This document shows positions 1-11,379 of a DNA stretch of 64,000 nucleotides, in pieces. Every line of letters begins with the position of its first letter. The first letter of the stretch is position 1. The position numbers were made by a program, and so were the translations under genes. Under the pieces are notes generated by a model that was not told where the DNA came from, made no database searches, and saw only the letters and a list, made by a program, of their open reading frames with translations. The DNA comes from Ehretia macrophylla (Eukaryota > Streptophyta > Magnoliopsida > Boraginales > Ehretiaceae): contig CM075773.1 in assembly GCA_037974665.1 (NCBI GenBank), positions 24,802,353-24,866,352 of the forward strand, given 5' to 3'.

Positions 1-505
1 CATTTCTATTATCGAATCCCACGGCACCTTGGGCAAGACAACTTCTCTTCACGTGGAGGCTGGGCCCGCAAACCGAGGGCGTAGGGCTTGTGACCAGGTC
101 TCCATCGCTCGGGTGCCCATAACTTTTGATCCGTAAGGAGATACGAGGCGCACAGCATACCGTTGGAAAGCTCTCTGAGAGCTCTACGACGGGGGCAGTA
201 AGCTAGCTTGCTGTGCCCTTTTCGGAGCTCAAAATCGAACGTTTTCATTAGTTTCGGGCCACTTTTCTTCTTTTGCTCTGTTTTTCCATCCCGGATCATA
301 CGTCGTGAGCTGTTAAAAGGGCGACAACCTTACTCGCGGCACATTAGAGGACCCTACAATGCGTCGATATCACGTCTTGCGAGGATGATGTGTTTTTGAA
401 GCGGATGGGTTGTCGTTAAGCCCATTGGGCCTTTTGAATGCGTCATATCTCTAGGCTGGGACTGTGAACCGTTAACACATAAAGGAATTGTGCCCTCAAC
501 ATGAC
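1..505 (+). repeat. 5S intergenic spacer, left-truncated
   Basis: The window opens about 172 bases into a 5S unit, so the gene of this unit lies off the left edge. The stretch holds the mid-spacer palindromes, the GCCCATTGGGC motif and the TATA-like CATAAAGG in front of the first gene. The usual downstream TGGGCC site is altered here (AATGCGTC instead of AATGGGCC near 438-445). No other gene is seen. Confidence 0.95.
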
Positions 506-624
506 GGGTGCGATCATACCAGCACTAATGCACCGGATCCCATCAGAACTCCGAAGTTAAGCGTGCTTGGGCGAGAGTAGTACTAGGATGGGTGACCCCC
601 TGGGAAGTCCTCGTGTTGCACCTC
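506..624 (+). rRNA. 5S rRNA gene, copy 1
   Basis: 5S rRNA is a structural RNA of the large cytosolic ribosomal subunit, made by RNA polymerase III. The start is set by GGGTGC, which pairs with GCACCC at the end to form helix I; 119 bases are taken, as the T-rich terminator follows at once. The internal promoter occupies about 50-64 (A box), 67-72 (intermediate element) and 80-97 (C box), by the numbering established for 5S genes. This copy differs from consensus only at C118T, next to the 3' end. Unit length to the next gene is 677. The C run before the first T4 is interrupted (CCTCCA). Confidence 0.97.
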
Positions 625-1182
625 CATTTTCAATTTTTTTTGCTCCGGTTAGGGTTGCCAAGATACTTTATCCACCACATTTCTATTATCGAATCCCACG
701 GCACCATGGGCAAGACAACTTCTCTTCACGTGGAGGCTGGGCCCGTAAACCGGGGGCGTAGGGCTTGTGACCAGGTCTCCGTCGCTCCGGTGCCCATAAC
801 TTTTGATCCGTAAGGAGTTACGAGGCGCACAGCATACCGTTGGAAAGCTCTCTGAGAGCTCTACGACGGGGGCAGCTAGCTAGCTTGTTGTACCCTTTTC
901 GGAGCTCAAAATCGAACGTTTTCATTAGTTTCGGGCCACTTTTCTTCTTTTGCTCTGTTTTTTCGTCCTGGATCGTACGTCGTTAGCTGTTAAAAGGACG
1001 ACAACCTTACTCGCGGCACATTAGAGGACCCTACAATGCGTCGATATCACGTCTTGCGAGGATGCTACGTTGTTGAAGCGGATGGGTTGTCGTTAAGCCC
1101 ATTGGGCCTTTTGAATGGGCCATATCTCTAGGCTGGGACTGTGAACCGTTAACACATAAAGGAATTGTGCCCTCAACATGAC

Positions 1183-1301
1183 GGGTGCGATCATACCAGC
1201 ACTAATGCACCGGATCCCATCAGAACTCCGAAGTTAAGCGTGCTTGGGCGAGAGTAGTACTAGGATGGGTGACCCCCTGGGAAGTCCTCGTGTTACACCC
1301 C
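1183..1301 (+). rRNA. 5S rRNA gene, copy 2
   Basis: One difference from consensus, G113A, which removes the partner of C6 in helix I. The boxes of the internal promoter are intact. Unit length 677. Confidence 0.96.
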
Positions 1302-1859
1302 CCTTTTCAATTTTTTTTGCTCCAGTTAGGGTTGCCAAGATACTTTACCCACCACATTTCTATTATCGAATCCCACAGCACCTTGGGCAAGACAACTTCT
1401 CTTCACGTGGAGGCTGGGCCCGCAAACCGAGGGCGTAGGGCTTGTGACTAGGTCTCCGTCACTCCGGTGCCCAAAACTTTTGATCCGTAAGGAGTTACGA
1501 GGCGCACAACATACCGTTGGAAAGCTATCTGAGAGCTCTACGACGGGGGCAGCTAGCCAGCTCCCTTTGCCCTTTTCGGAGCTCAAAATCGAACATTTTC
1601 ATCAATTTTGGGCCACTTTTCTTCTTTTGCTCTATTTTTCCATCCCGGATCGTACGTCGGGAGCTGTTAAAAGGACGACAACCTTACTCGCGGCTCATTA
1701 GAGGACGCTACAATGCGTCGAAATCACGTCTTGCGAGGATGCTACGTTGTTGAAGCGGATGGGTTGTCGTTGAGCCCATTGGGCCTTTTGAATGGGCCAT
1801 ATCTCTAGGCTGGGACTGGGAACCGTTAACACATAAAGGAATTGTGCCCTAAACATGAC

Positions 1860-1978
1860 GGGTGCGATCATACCAGCACTAATGCACCGGATCCCATCAG
1901 AACTCCGAAGTGAAGCGTGCTTGGGCGAGAGTAGTACTAGGATGGGTGACCCCCTGGGAAGTCCTCGTGTTGCACACC
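1860..1978 (+). rRNA. 5S rRNA gene, copy 3
   Basis: Two differences: T53G inside the A box and C117A in the 3' strand of helix I. The following spacer (unit 678) is unusually diverged between about 2,300 and 2,400, around the stretch that in other units reads GAGCTGTTAAAAGGACGAC. Confidence 0.95.
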
Positions 1979-2537
1979 CCTTTTCAATTTTTTTTGCTCC
2001 GGTTAGGGTTGCCAAGATACTTTACCCACCACATTTCTATTATCGAATCCCACGGCACCTTGGGCAAAACAACTTCTCTTCAGGTGGAGGCTGGGCCCGC
2101 AAACCGAGGGCGTAGGGCTTGTGACCAGGTCTCCGTCGCCCCGGTGCCCATAACTTTTGATCCGTAAGGAGTTACGAGGTGCACAGCATACCGTTGGAAA
2201 GCTCTTCGAGAGCTCTACGACGGGGGCAGCCAGCTAGCTTGCTGTACCCTTTTCGGAGCTCAAAATCAAACGTTTTCATTCGTTTCGGGCCACTTTCCTT
2301 CTTTTTCTCTGTTTTTCCGTCCCAGATCGTACGTCATGAGCCGCAAAAATGACGACCAACCTAACTCGCGAGACATTAGAGGGTTCTACAAAGCGTCGAT
2401 ATCACGTCTTACGAGGATGCTGCGTTGTTGAAGCGGATGGGTTGTCGTTAAGCCCATTGGGCCTTTTGAATGAGCCATCTCTCTAGGCTAGGACTGTGAA
2501 CCGTTAACACATAAAGGAATTGTGCCCTCAACATGAC

Positions 2538-2656
2538 GGGTGCGATCATAACAGCACTAATGCACCGGATGCCATCAGAACTCCGAAGTTAAGCGTGCGT
2601 GGGCGAGAGTAGTACTAGGATGGGTGACCCCCTGGGAAGTCCTCGTGTTGCACCCC
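2538..2656 (+). rRNA. 5S rRNA gene, copy 4
   Basis: Three differences: C14A, C34G and T62G, the last in the A box. Unit length 677. The usual TTTACCCACC of the spacer reads TTTAGCCACC here. Confidence 0.95.
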
Positions 2657-3214
2657 CCTTTTCAATTTTTTTTGCTCCGGTTAGGGTTGCCAAGATACTT
2701 TAGCCACCACATTTCAATTATAGAATCCCACGGCACCTTGGGCAAGACAACTTCTCTTCACCAGGAGGCTGGGCCCGCAAACCGAGGGCGTAGGGCTTGT
2801 GACCAGGTCTCCGTCGCTCCGGTGCCCATAACTTTTGATCCGTAAGGAGTTACGAGGCGCACAGCATACCGTTGGAAAGCTCTCTGAGAGCTCTACGACA
2901 GGGGCAGCTAGCTAGCTTGCTATGCCCTTTTCGGAGCTCAAAATAGAACGTTTTCATCAGTTTCGGGCCACTTTTCTTCTTTTGCTCTGTTTTTCCGTCC
3001 CGGATCGTACGTCGTGAGCGGTTAAAAGGACGACAACCTTACTCGCGGCACATTAGAGGACCCTACAATGCGTCGATATCACGTCTTGCGAGGATGCTGC
3101 ATTGGTGAAGCGGATGGGTTATCGTTAAGCCCATTGGGCCTTTTGAATGGGCCATATCTCTACGCTGGGACTGTGAACCGTTAACACATAAAGGAATTGT
3201 GCCCTCAACATGAC

Positions 3215-3333
3215 GGGTGCGATCATACCAGCACTAATGCACCGGATCCCATCAGAACTCCGAAGTTAAGCGTGCTTGGGCGAGAGTAGTACTAGGATGG
3301 GTGACCCCCTGGGAAGTCCTCGTGTTGCACCCC
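3215..3333 (+). rRNA. 5S rRNA gene, copy 5
   Basis: Identical to the consensus at all 119 positions, with a full-length spacer (unit 677). Confidence 0.98.
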
Positions 3334-3891
3334 CCTTTTCAATTTTTTTTGCTCCGGTTAGGGTTGCCAAGATACTTTACACACCACATTTCTATTATCG
3401 AATCCCACCGCACCTTGGGAAAGACAACTTCTCTTCACGTGGAGGCTGGGCCCGCAAACCGAGGGCGTAGGGCTTGTGACCAGGTCTCCGTCGCTCCGGT
3501 GCCCATAACTTTTGATCCGTAAGGAGTTACGAGGCGCACAGCATACCGTTGGAAAGCTCTCTGAGAGCTCTTTGACGGGGGCAGCTAGCTTGCTAGCTGT
3601 GCCCTTTTCGGAGCTCAAAATCGAACGTTTTCATTAGTTTCGGGCCACTTTTCTTCTTTTGCTCTATTTTTCCGTCCCGGATCGTACGTCGTCAGCTGTT
3701 AAAAGGACGACAACCTTACTCGCGGCACATTAGAGGACCCTACAATGCGTCGATATCACGTCTTGCGAGGATGCTGCGTTGTTGAAGCTGATGGGTTGTC
3801 GTTAAGCCCATTGGGCCTTATGAATGGGCCATATCTCTAGGCTGGGACTGTGAACCGTTAACACATAAAGGAATTGTGCCCTCAACATGAC

Positions 3892-4009
3892 GGGTGCGAT
3901 CATACCAGCACTAATGCACCGGATCCCATCAGAACTCCGAATTAAGCGTGCTTGGGCGAGAGTAGAACTAGGATGGGTGACCCCCTTGGAAGTCCTCGTG
4001 TTGCACCCC
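3892..4009 (+). rRNA. 5S rRNA gene copy 6, A box deletion, probable pseudogene
   Basis: Only 118 bases long: one G is missing where other copies read CCGAAGTTAAG, inside the A box at position 51. It also has T76A and G97T, the second in the C box. With both main promoter boxes altered this copy is likely weak or silent; that is inference. Unit length 676. Confidence 0.9.
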
Positions 4010-4567
4010 CCTTTTCAATTTTTTTTGCTCCGGTTAGGGTTGCCAAGATAGTTTACCCACCACATTTCTATTATCGAATCCCACTGCACATTGGGCAAGA
4101 CAACTTCTCTTCACGTGGAGGCTGGGCCTGCAAACCGAGGGCGTAGGGCTTGTGACCAGATCTCCGTCGCTCCGGTGCCCATAACTTTTGATCCGTAAGG
4201 AGTTACGAGGCGCACAGCATACCGTTGGAAAGCTCTCTGAGAGCTCTACGACTGGGGCAGCAAGCTAGCTTGCCTTGCCTTTTTCGGAGCTCATAATCGA
4301 ACGTTTTCATTAGTTTCGGGCCACTTTTCTTCTTTTGCTCTGTTTTTCCATCCCGGATCGTACGTCGTGAGCTGTTAAAAGGATGACAACCTTACTCGCG
4401 CCACATTAGAGGACCCTACAATGCGTCGATATCACGTCTTGTGAGGATGCTGCGTTGTTGAAGCGGATGGGTTGTCGTTAAGCCCATTGGGCCTTTTGAA
4501 TGGGCCATATCTCTAGGCTGGGACTGTGAACCGTTAACACATAAAGGAATTGTGCCCTCAACATGAC

Positions 4568-4686
4568 GGGTGTGATCATACCAGCACTAATGCACCGGAT
4601 CCCATCAGAACTCCGAAGTTAAGCGTGCTTGGGCGAGAGTAGTACTAGGATGGGTGACCCCCTGGGATGTCCTCGTGTTGCACCCC
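4568..4686 (+). rRNA. 5S rRNA gene, copy 7
   Basis: Two differences: C6T (a G-U wobble can still form with G113) and A101T. Unit length 677. The first T run downstream is followed by CAAAT instead of CAATT. Confidence 0.96.
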
Positions 4687-5244
4687 CCTTTTCAAATTTT
4701 TTTGCTCCGGTTGGGGTTGCCAAGATACTTTACCCACCACATTTCTATTATCGAATCCCACGGCACCTTGGGCAAGACAACTTCTCTTCACGTGGAGGCT
4801 GGGCCCGCAAACCGAGGGCGTAGGGCTTGTGACAAGGTCTCCGTCGCAACGGTGTCTATAACTTTTGATCCGTAAGGAGTTACGAGGCGCACAGCATACT
4901 GTTGGAAAGATCTCTGAGAGCTCTACGGCGGGGACAGCGAACTAGCTCGCTTTGCCTTTTTTGGAGCTCAAAATCGAACGTTTTCATTAGTTTCGGTCCA
5001 CTTTTCTTCTTTTGCTCTGTTTTTCCGTCCCGGATCGTACGTCGTGAGCTGTTAAAAGGATGACAACCTTACTCGCGGCACATTAGAGGGCCCTACAATG
5101 CGTCGATATCACGTCTTGCGAGGATGCTGCGTTGTTGAAGCGGATGGGTTGTCGTTAAGCCCATTGGGCCTTTTGAATGGGACATATTTCTAGGCTGGGA
5201 CTGTGAACCGTTAACACATAAAGGAATTGTGCCCTCAACATGAC

Positions 5245-5363
5245 GGGTGCGATCATACCAGCACTAATGCACCGGATCCCATCAGAACTCCGAAGTTAAG
5301 CGTGCTTGGGCGAGAGTAGTACTAGGATGGGTGACCCCCTGGGAAGTCCTCGTGTTGCACCCC
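5245..5363 (+). rRNA. 5S rRNA gene, copy 8 (first short unit)
   Basis: Consensus at every position. It heads the first unit with the 37-base spacer deletion, at about 5,490 (unit 640). Confidence 0.98.
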
Positions 5364-5884
5364 CCTTTTCAATTTTTTTTGCTCCGGTTAGGATTGCCAA
5401 GATACTTTACCCACCATATTTCTATTATCGAATCCCACGGCACCTTGGGCAAGACAACTTCTCTTCACGTGGAGGCTGGGCCCGCAAACCGGTGCCCATA
5501 ACTTTTGATCCGTAAGGAGTTACGAGGCGCACAGTATACCGTTGGAAAGCTCTCTGAGAGCTCTACGAAGGGGGCAGAAAGCTAGCTTGCTTTACCCTTT
5601 TAGGAGCTCAAAATCGAACGTTTTCATTAGTTTCGGGCCACTTTTCTTCTTTTGCTCTGTTTTTCCGTCCCAGATCGTACGTCGTGAGCTGTTAAAAGGA
5701 CGACAACCTTACTCTCGGCACATTAGAGGACCCTACAATGCGTCGATATCACGTCTTGCGAGGATGCTGCGTTGTTGAAGCGGATGGGTTGTCGTTAAGC
5801 CCATTGGGCCTTTTGAATGGGCCATATCTCTAGGCTGGGACTGTGAACCGTTAACATATAAAGGAATTGTGCCCTCAACATGAC

Positions 5885-6003
5885 GGGTGTGATCATACCA
5901 GCACTAATGCACCGGATCCCATCAGAACTCCGAAGTTAAGCGTGCTTGGGCGAGAGTAGTACTAGGATGGGTGACCCCTTGGGAAGTCCTTGTGTTGCAC
6001 CCC
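5885..6003 (+). rRNA. 5S rRNA gene, copy 9
   Basis: Three C-to-T differences: C6T and C107T at CG sites and C95T at a CHG site. The unit is back to 677 bases. Confidence 0.96.
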
Positions 6004-6561
6004 CCTTTTCAATTTTTTTTGCTCCGGTTAGGGTTGCCAAGATACTTTACCCACCACATTTCTATTATCGAATCCCACGGCACCTTGGGCAAGACAACTT
6101 CTCTTCACATGGAGGCTGGGCCCGCAAACCGAGGGCGTAGGGCTTGTGACCAGGTCTCCGTCGCTCCGGTGCCCATAACTTTTGATCCGTAAGGAGTTAC
6201 GAGGCGCACAGCATACCGTTGGAAAGCACTCTGAGAGCTCTACGACGGGGGCAGCAAGCTTGCTTGCTGTGCCCTTTTCGGAGCTCAAAATCGAACATTT
6301 TCATTAGTTTCGGGCCACTTTTCTTCTTTTGCTATGTTTTTCCGTCCCGGATCGTACGTCGTGAGCTGTTAAAAAGACGACTACCTTACTCGCGGCACAT
6401 TAGAGGACCCTACAATGCGTCGATATCACGTCTTGCGAGGATGCTGCGTTGTTCAAGCGGATGGGTTGTCGTTAAGCCTATTGGGCCTTTTGAATGGGCC
6501 ATATTTCTAGACTGGGACTGTGAACCGTTAACACATAAAGGAATTGTGCCCTCAACATGAC

Positions 6562-6680
6562 GGGTGCGATCATACCAGCACTAATGCACCGGATCCCATC
6601 AGAACTCCGAAGTTAAGCGTGCTTGGGCGAGAGTAGTACTAGGATGGGTGACCCCCTGGGAAGTCCTCATGTTGCACCCC
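6562..6680 (+). rRNA. 5S rRNA gene, copy 10
   Basis: One difference, G108A, at the CG dinucleotide 107-108. Unit length 678 because of one extra base near 6,984 in the spacer. Confidence 0.97.
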
Positions 6681-7239
6681 CCTTTTCAATTTTTTTTGCT
6701 CCGGTTAGGGTTGCCAAGATACTTTACCCACCACATTTCTATTATCGAATCCCACGGCACCTTGGGCAAGACAACTTCTCTTCACGTGGAGGCTGGGCCC
6801 GCAAACCGAGGGCGTAGGGCTTGTGACCAGGTCTCCGTCGTTCCGGTGCCCATAACTTTTGATCCGTAAGGAGTTACGAGGCGCACAGCATACCGTTGGA
6901 AAGCTCTCTGAGAGCTCTACGATGGGGGCACCTAGCTAGCTCGCTGTGCCCTTTTCGGAGCTCAAAATCGAACGTTTTCATTATGTTTCGGTCCACTTTT
7001 CTTCTTTTCCTCTGTTTTTCTGTCCCGGATCTTACGTCGTGAGCTGTTAAAAGGACGACAACCTTACTCGCGGCACATTAGAGGACCCTACAATGCGTCG
7101 ATATCACGTCTTACGAGGATGCTGCGTTGTTGAAGCGGATGGGTTGTCGTTAAGCCCATTGGGCCTTTTGAATGGGCCATATCTCTAGGCTGGGACAGTG
7201 AACCGTTAACACATAAAGGAATTGTGCCCTCAACATGAC

Positions 7240-7358
7240 GGGTGCGATCATACCAGCACTAATGCACCGGATCCCATCAGAACTCCGAAGTTAAGCGTGC
7301 TTGGGCGAGAGTAGTACTAGGATGGGTGACCCCCTGGGAAGTCCTCGTGTTGCACCCC
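7240..7358 (+). rRNA. 5S rRNA gene, copy 11
   Basis: Consensus throughout; the last intact gene before the insertion. The next gene would start 677 bases on, at 7,917, and does so, but it is interrupted. Confidence 0.98.
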
Positions 7359-7916
7359 CCTTTTCAATTTTTTTTGCTCCGGTTAGGGTTTCCAAGATAC
7401 TTTACCCACCACATTTCTATTATCGAATCCCACGGCACCTTGGACAAGAAAACTTCTCTTCACGTGGAGGCTGGGCCCGCAAACCGAGGGCGTAGGGCTT
7501 GTGACCAGGTCTCCGTCGCTCCGGTGCCCATAACTTTTGATCCGTAAGGAGTTACGAGGCGCACAGCATACCGTTGGAAAGGTCTCTGAGAGCTCTACGA
7601 CGGGGGCAGCTAGCTAGCTTGCTGTGCCCTATTCGGAGCTCAAAATCGAACGTTTTCATCAGTTTCGGGCCACTTTTCTTCTTTTGCTCTGTTTTACCGT
7701 CCCGGATCGTACGTTGTGAGCTGTTAAAAGGAGGACAACCTTACTCGCGGCACATTAGAGGACCCTACAATGCGTCGATATCACGTCTTGTGAGGATGCT
7801 GCGTTGTTGAAGCGGATGGGTTGTCGTTAAGCCCATTGGGCCTTTTGAATGGGCCATATCTCTAGGCTGGGACTGTGTACCGTTAACACATAAAGGAATT
7901 GTGCCCTCAACATGAC

Positions 7917-7931
7917 GGGTGCGATCATACC
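7917..7931 (+). pseudogene. 5S rRNA gene copy 12, 5' fragment split by insertion
   Basis: Bases 1-15 of a 5S gene (GGGTGCGATCATACC) with normal upstream sequence. The gene breaks off at 7,931 and continues 4.08 kb away at 12,008. Its last five bases, ATACC, are repeated on the far side of the insertion. The start site is cut off from the internal promoter boxes, so no normal 5S transcript can come from it. Confidence 0.93.
7927..7931. repeat. target site duplication ATACC, left copy
   Basis: Positions 11-15 of the split 5S gene. The same five bases occur at 12,008-12,012 directly after the inserted DNA. A 5-base duplication is the length made by LTR-retrotransposon integrases. Confidence 0.92.
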
Positions 7932-7934
7932 TGT

Positions 7935-7942
7935 CCCCCCCC
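7935..7942. repeat. C8 run at the LTR edge
   Basis: Eight consecutive C bases three bases inside the left end of the element. Read on the minus strand this is a G8 run just before the closing ACA. The homopolymer length may be uncertain in the assembly. Confidence 0.7.
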
Positions 7943-8246
7943 AACCCGGCCAATAAGGTTAGACTAGGGTGTGAACTAAACATTCAATTCACGTCTCGTA
8001 CTTAACTGTTTATAAAGATTTAACACTTATTGTTTTTAGCCTAAACTCCAAAGTTTTTCGGAAAATCGGCAACATAACGGCTGTAATTGGACTCTTTGGT
8101 TTGACCTAATTCTCTAAACGCCTCAATTATTCCAATCATTAATCCAATTTCATTAAGGACTCCTATTTGTCACCAACCAATTTGCCTACTTGTTTATCTT
8201 GAAACTCTCGTTTGGTTAATAAGCCTAACATGATAACTATGCCCCG

Positions 8247-8252
8247 TTTATT
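8247..8252 (-). promoter_or_regulatory. candidate polyadenylation signal AATAAA (minus strand)
   Basis: TTTATT on the + strand gives AATAAA on the minus strand, about 320 bases from the left end of the LTR. This would fit the end of the R region if the element is transcribed on the minus strand. A hexamer alone is weak evidence. Confidence 0.3.
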
Positions 8253-8802
8253 TTTCAATTTCCTATCATGCAAGTACCTATTATCCTTTAGTTTGCAAAT
8301 GAACACCTAAGTGAAATTAGATAGAATTAACTTAGTTGATTGTTCATATAGTGGTTTGAATGCCTACGATAACTACTAATTAAGAAAACGAAGCAAACAA
8401 CCAAATAAAAGTTCGTCCGGTTATAGATAGTACAATCTCAAAATTAGACCCAAATTACAACGGGGTCATTTACATCAATAAACAACGAGCAACATAAAAG
8501 AAATAGTCTTCAAGTAGCATAGTTCACAAATAGCCACAATCACGCAAGGCACACAAGACAGGCAATCACTCCAGGGGTTCATCGTTAGACACACCGTCCT
8601 CGGGTACCTGTACCTGTTCTTCTTTACCTGTGATGAAAAGAGGGTGAGTCCTTATGAACTCAGCGAGGGGGAACGAGAAATACATTTTGAAACTCGTTTT
8701 CCGGTTCAATTTATGAAAATTCTTTTTGAGAACATGTCACGTATTACAAATAATAAGGTACGCAATTATAAGAAACAAATCGAGTAACGGATACAAAGTA
8801 AG

Positions 8803-8936
8803 GGAACAGAAATGCCAGTCTTTCCTCCCCGAGGTTCTCTAGGAACCAAGCGAGAGTACTTACATATAAGCACAGGAACAAGAATACCAGTCTTTCCTCC
8901 CCAAGGTTCTCTAGGAACCAAGCGAGAGTACTTATA
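8803..8936. repeat. 72-base tandem duplication inside the LTR
   Basis: Two copies with a 72-base period (8,803-8,874 and 8,875 to about 8,936) share GTTCTCTAGGAACCAAGCGA and its surroundings with few differences. The period is a multiple of three and lies in an open minus-strand frame of 153 codons (8,744-9,205), giving a repeated STLAWFLENLGEERL stretch. I recognise no protein family there. Confidence 0.85.
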
Positions 8937-9230
8937 CACGTAGTAAAAAGGATACGGTGAGCATTTGCTCTCAATATCAATTTCGATTCATTTGGTGCGG
9001 CCGACTTCAATAATCCACTTATCGCTCCCAATTGGGTGTACTCCGGATGTATCCCGAAACCTACGACCCAACTCTCTGAGGGTGAAATGCCAAGCGAGAG
9101 AGGGAATTGGACCATGGTAGTCACGGTAACACCGGCAAGCCCGATGCCGCCCGGCGTGCGTGAAACACTACCATGCCACACGAAAAGTTGCAACCTCGTA
9201 TACAATGCCCATTTATGTCATTTAACATTT

Positions 9231-9453
9231 CACATTAGGAGGTCAACAAAGTAGGTTGCCTCCGAGCAAGTATATGATCACATTTTGACATATTGGCATA
9301 TAAGGCATTGTAAGAACATATAATCATTTCATATATCCATTTGAAAGCAATTAAACTTTAATGGGCAGCCAAGTAATCATGTTCAAATAAACCGTTTAAT
9401 ATCTTTTAACAATTCACATTAGGAGGACAACAAAGTAGGTTGTCTCCGAGCAA
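9231..9453. repeat. imperfect direct repeat, period 184, inside the LTR
   Basis: A 39-base motif with core GTAGGTTG and CTCCGAGCAA occurs at 9,231-9,269 and again at 9,415-9,453 with three or so differences. A GGCAGCC motif follows each copy (about 9,364 and 9,548) and occurs once more near 9,723. This suggests old internal tandem growth of the LTR. Confidence 0.75.
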
Positions 9454-10164
9454 TTTCAAGATCATATATTGCCAAGTAAACGAACGAGGCATGCTTGACA
9501 TGAAATTTCATTTTGTAGAACACCTAGAGCCATATGAACATTAAACAGGCAGCCATGTAACACATGTAAAATAGGTCATATAACTCATCAAGAAGTTCAT
9601 ATAATCAAGTGATACGAATTATTCGACATGCAACAACATTTACGTGGGTTCGGTAGCAAGACAAGCTTATTTGACAACATGCAATGGTAAAAACCATAAT
9701 TGAAGTTATAACACATTTACGGGCAGCCCACGCAACGTACAGTTTTCACACAATATCCAATGATTAACACTTAGTAAGACTACTTAGCCATTAGGGTTTC
9801 CGTTTCATGCACGATCGTGTGTTCAAGCCCTAAGTCAACTCAACATCATTCCCGAGTCATACATCATTCAATTCAAACATCCTCAAGTACTCAAAACAGT
9901 CCACGCAATATTCCGACATCACAATTCCAAGCAATTAGCACCACAAGAGAGGTTACAATAGTTTTCCATGCATATAGCTAAGTGAAACACTCACTGCAAT
10001 AGGCTGTTTTCTCACAATCAATCGGGTAAACAAACAATCTCCAAATTCAGTGAATAAGATGTCAAATTAAAGCTTAAGAAGTTAACTAAACGCAGAAACA
10101 AACCTTGCATCAATTGGAGTTCAGAATCATTAGTTATGGCCGAAACAGTGAGGTAGCACAAAAC

Positions 10165-10550
10165 TGTCCAGATTTGCACACTTTTCAGAAATTGACGTTT
10201 TTGAGGTCCTTAGAGTCATTTTTAGCTTTGGTCCATTTCTGACAAAATTGTCCAGAACTGAAAAATATAGTAGCACACCAATTTTCATACAGTTTGGACA
10301 ACATTTACTAAGTCAAACATGGTTCGCTCCACAAGGTCAGTGCATCTGCCAACACCTGATTCATTTCCCCAGATTTCCAGATTTGGTCACATTTTAATGA
10401 TTTGCCATTTTGAGGTCCTTAGAGTCCAAATTAGCTTCGGCCTATTTCTGGGAAAAATGTTAAAAACTGTCCAAAATAGTCACCTACCAATTTTCAAGCA
10501 TTTTCAACATCATTTGTTTAGCCAAACTTACCTCGAACAGACTGGTCAGA
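10165..10550. repeat. imperfect direct repeat, period about 209, inside the LTR
   Basis: Two diverged copies, about 10,165-10,312 and 10,374-10,520, share CAGATTTG, TGAGGTCCTTAGAGTC (from 10,202 and 10,411), TTAGCTT, CCAATTTTCA and TTTACTAAG/TTTGTTTAG-like ends in the same order. Divergence is much higher than in the 72-base repeat, so this duplication is older. Confidence 0.7.
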
Positions 10551-10717
10551 GAGCTGTCACATAAATTCGACTTCACCTAGCATCATTTTCAAGCCAAGAT
10601 CTTGCCATGCATGGTTGTTTAAGCTCATGGACGACCACATAACTCAAACACAGAGGCAAATATACACATTTATGAACATGCATGTGAAATTTCAAAGAGT
10701 TTTCAAAAGCTTTTAAC

Positions 10718-10725
10718 CCTCACCT
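10718..10725 (-). promoter_or_regulatory. splice-donor-like AG|GTGAGG (minus strand)
   Basis: On the minus strand the sequence reads CTAAG|GTGAGG, close to the plant 5' splice site consensus. It lies downstream of the CT-rich leader on that strand. There is no transcript evidence. Confidence 0.3.
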
Positions 10726-10894
10726 TAGCAAATCAACAAGAAGATGCACAAAACTTGATGAAGCACGATTTTCTTCTTCTTCCTTGCTTAGCCAAGACAC
10801 CACCCGATTTCTCTCTATTTTTCCTAGCTTAATGTTCAAACTCTTAGCACAAGCATGATGTTAAACCATGAAGAAAAGAAATGGATGCTTAGTA

Positions 10895-10902
10895 ACTCAC
10901 CT
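10895..10902 (-). promoter_or_regulatory. splice-donor-like AG|GTGAGT (minus strand)
   Basis: On the minus strand the sequence reads CCTAG|GTGAGT, a full match to the strong plant donor consensus. Together with the second site at 10,718 it hints at a spliced minus-strand leader; chance matches are possible. Confidence 0.35.
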
Positions 10903-11050
10903 AGGCCGAAATGAAGCTTCAAATGCACATGCAAGAGTGATTTCGAGCTCTAGCTTGCTCGGTTGAGGTCCTTTGCTTGTGGCTTGCTTGGTTTAGCTAT
11001 GGTGTGAAGAAGAGAAGCTATGGAGATGAATAACTCAGCCAAAACCGAAA

Positions 11051-11120
11051 TGGAGAGAGAAAATGAGAGGGAGAGAGAGAGAAATGTGAGGAAAGTGAGA
11101 GAAATGAGAGAAAAATGAGG
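11051..11120 (-). promoter_or_regulatory. purine/pyrimidine tract, candidate CT-rich transcript leader
   Basis: A GA-rich run on the + strand (repeated GAGAGA) is CT-rich on the minus strand, as is common near plant transcription starts and in 5' leaders. It lies about 260-330 bases downstream of the minus-strand TATA-like site. Confidence 0.4.
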
Positions 11121-11379
11121 CTTTTTGCAAAAGTTGATGCATGGGTTCAGCCTTGAGCTTAGCAATTCTGATTTTTATGTCTTCAAGAGGCATTTTGAAA
11201 TGTTAGCATGGGCCATGAGTGGTTTGGTCGAAAATGGGATGAAATTGAGGTGGTTTTGGGCAATTTTTATGCATTGTGTTGAGTGTTTTGTCATAGTTTG
11301 TCTAGGACTAATTTTTTTATGCATTTGTGTCATTAGAATTGTCATAGCAATGTTGGGAAATTAGGGAATCTAGCTAGAA

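Larger units (their letters stand above)
1..7931 (+). repeat. 5S rDNA tandem array, left segment
   Basis: This segment holds eleven intact-length 5S genes and the first 15 bases of a twelfth, all in the same orientation. Unit lengths gene to gene are 677, 677, 678, 677, 677, 676, 677, 640, 677, 678 and 677. Outside the 119-base genes the spacers contain only the shared spacer sequence. The array stops inside a gene at 7,931, where foreign DNA begins. Confidence 0.98.

Noticed and set aside
8744..9205. Minus-strand open frame of 153 codons in the insertion
   Set aside because: It has no recognisable domain, includes a tandem duplication and lies within an LTR. It is kept only as a low-interest finding.
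10950..11165. Minus-strand frame rich in S, L and F that could pass for a signal or membrane segment
   Set aside because: Its composition follows from the CT-rich tract at 11,051-11,120; low-complexity DNA explains it.
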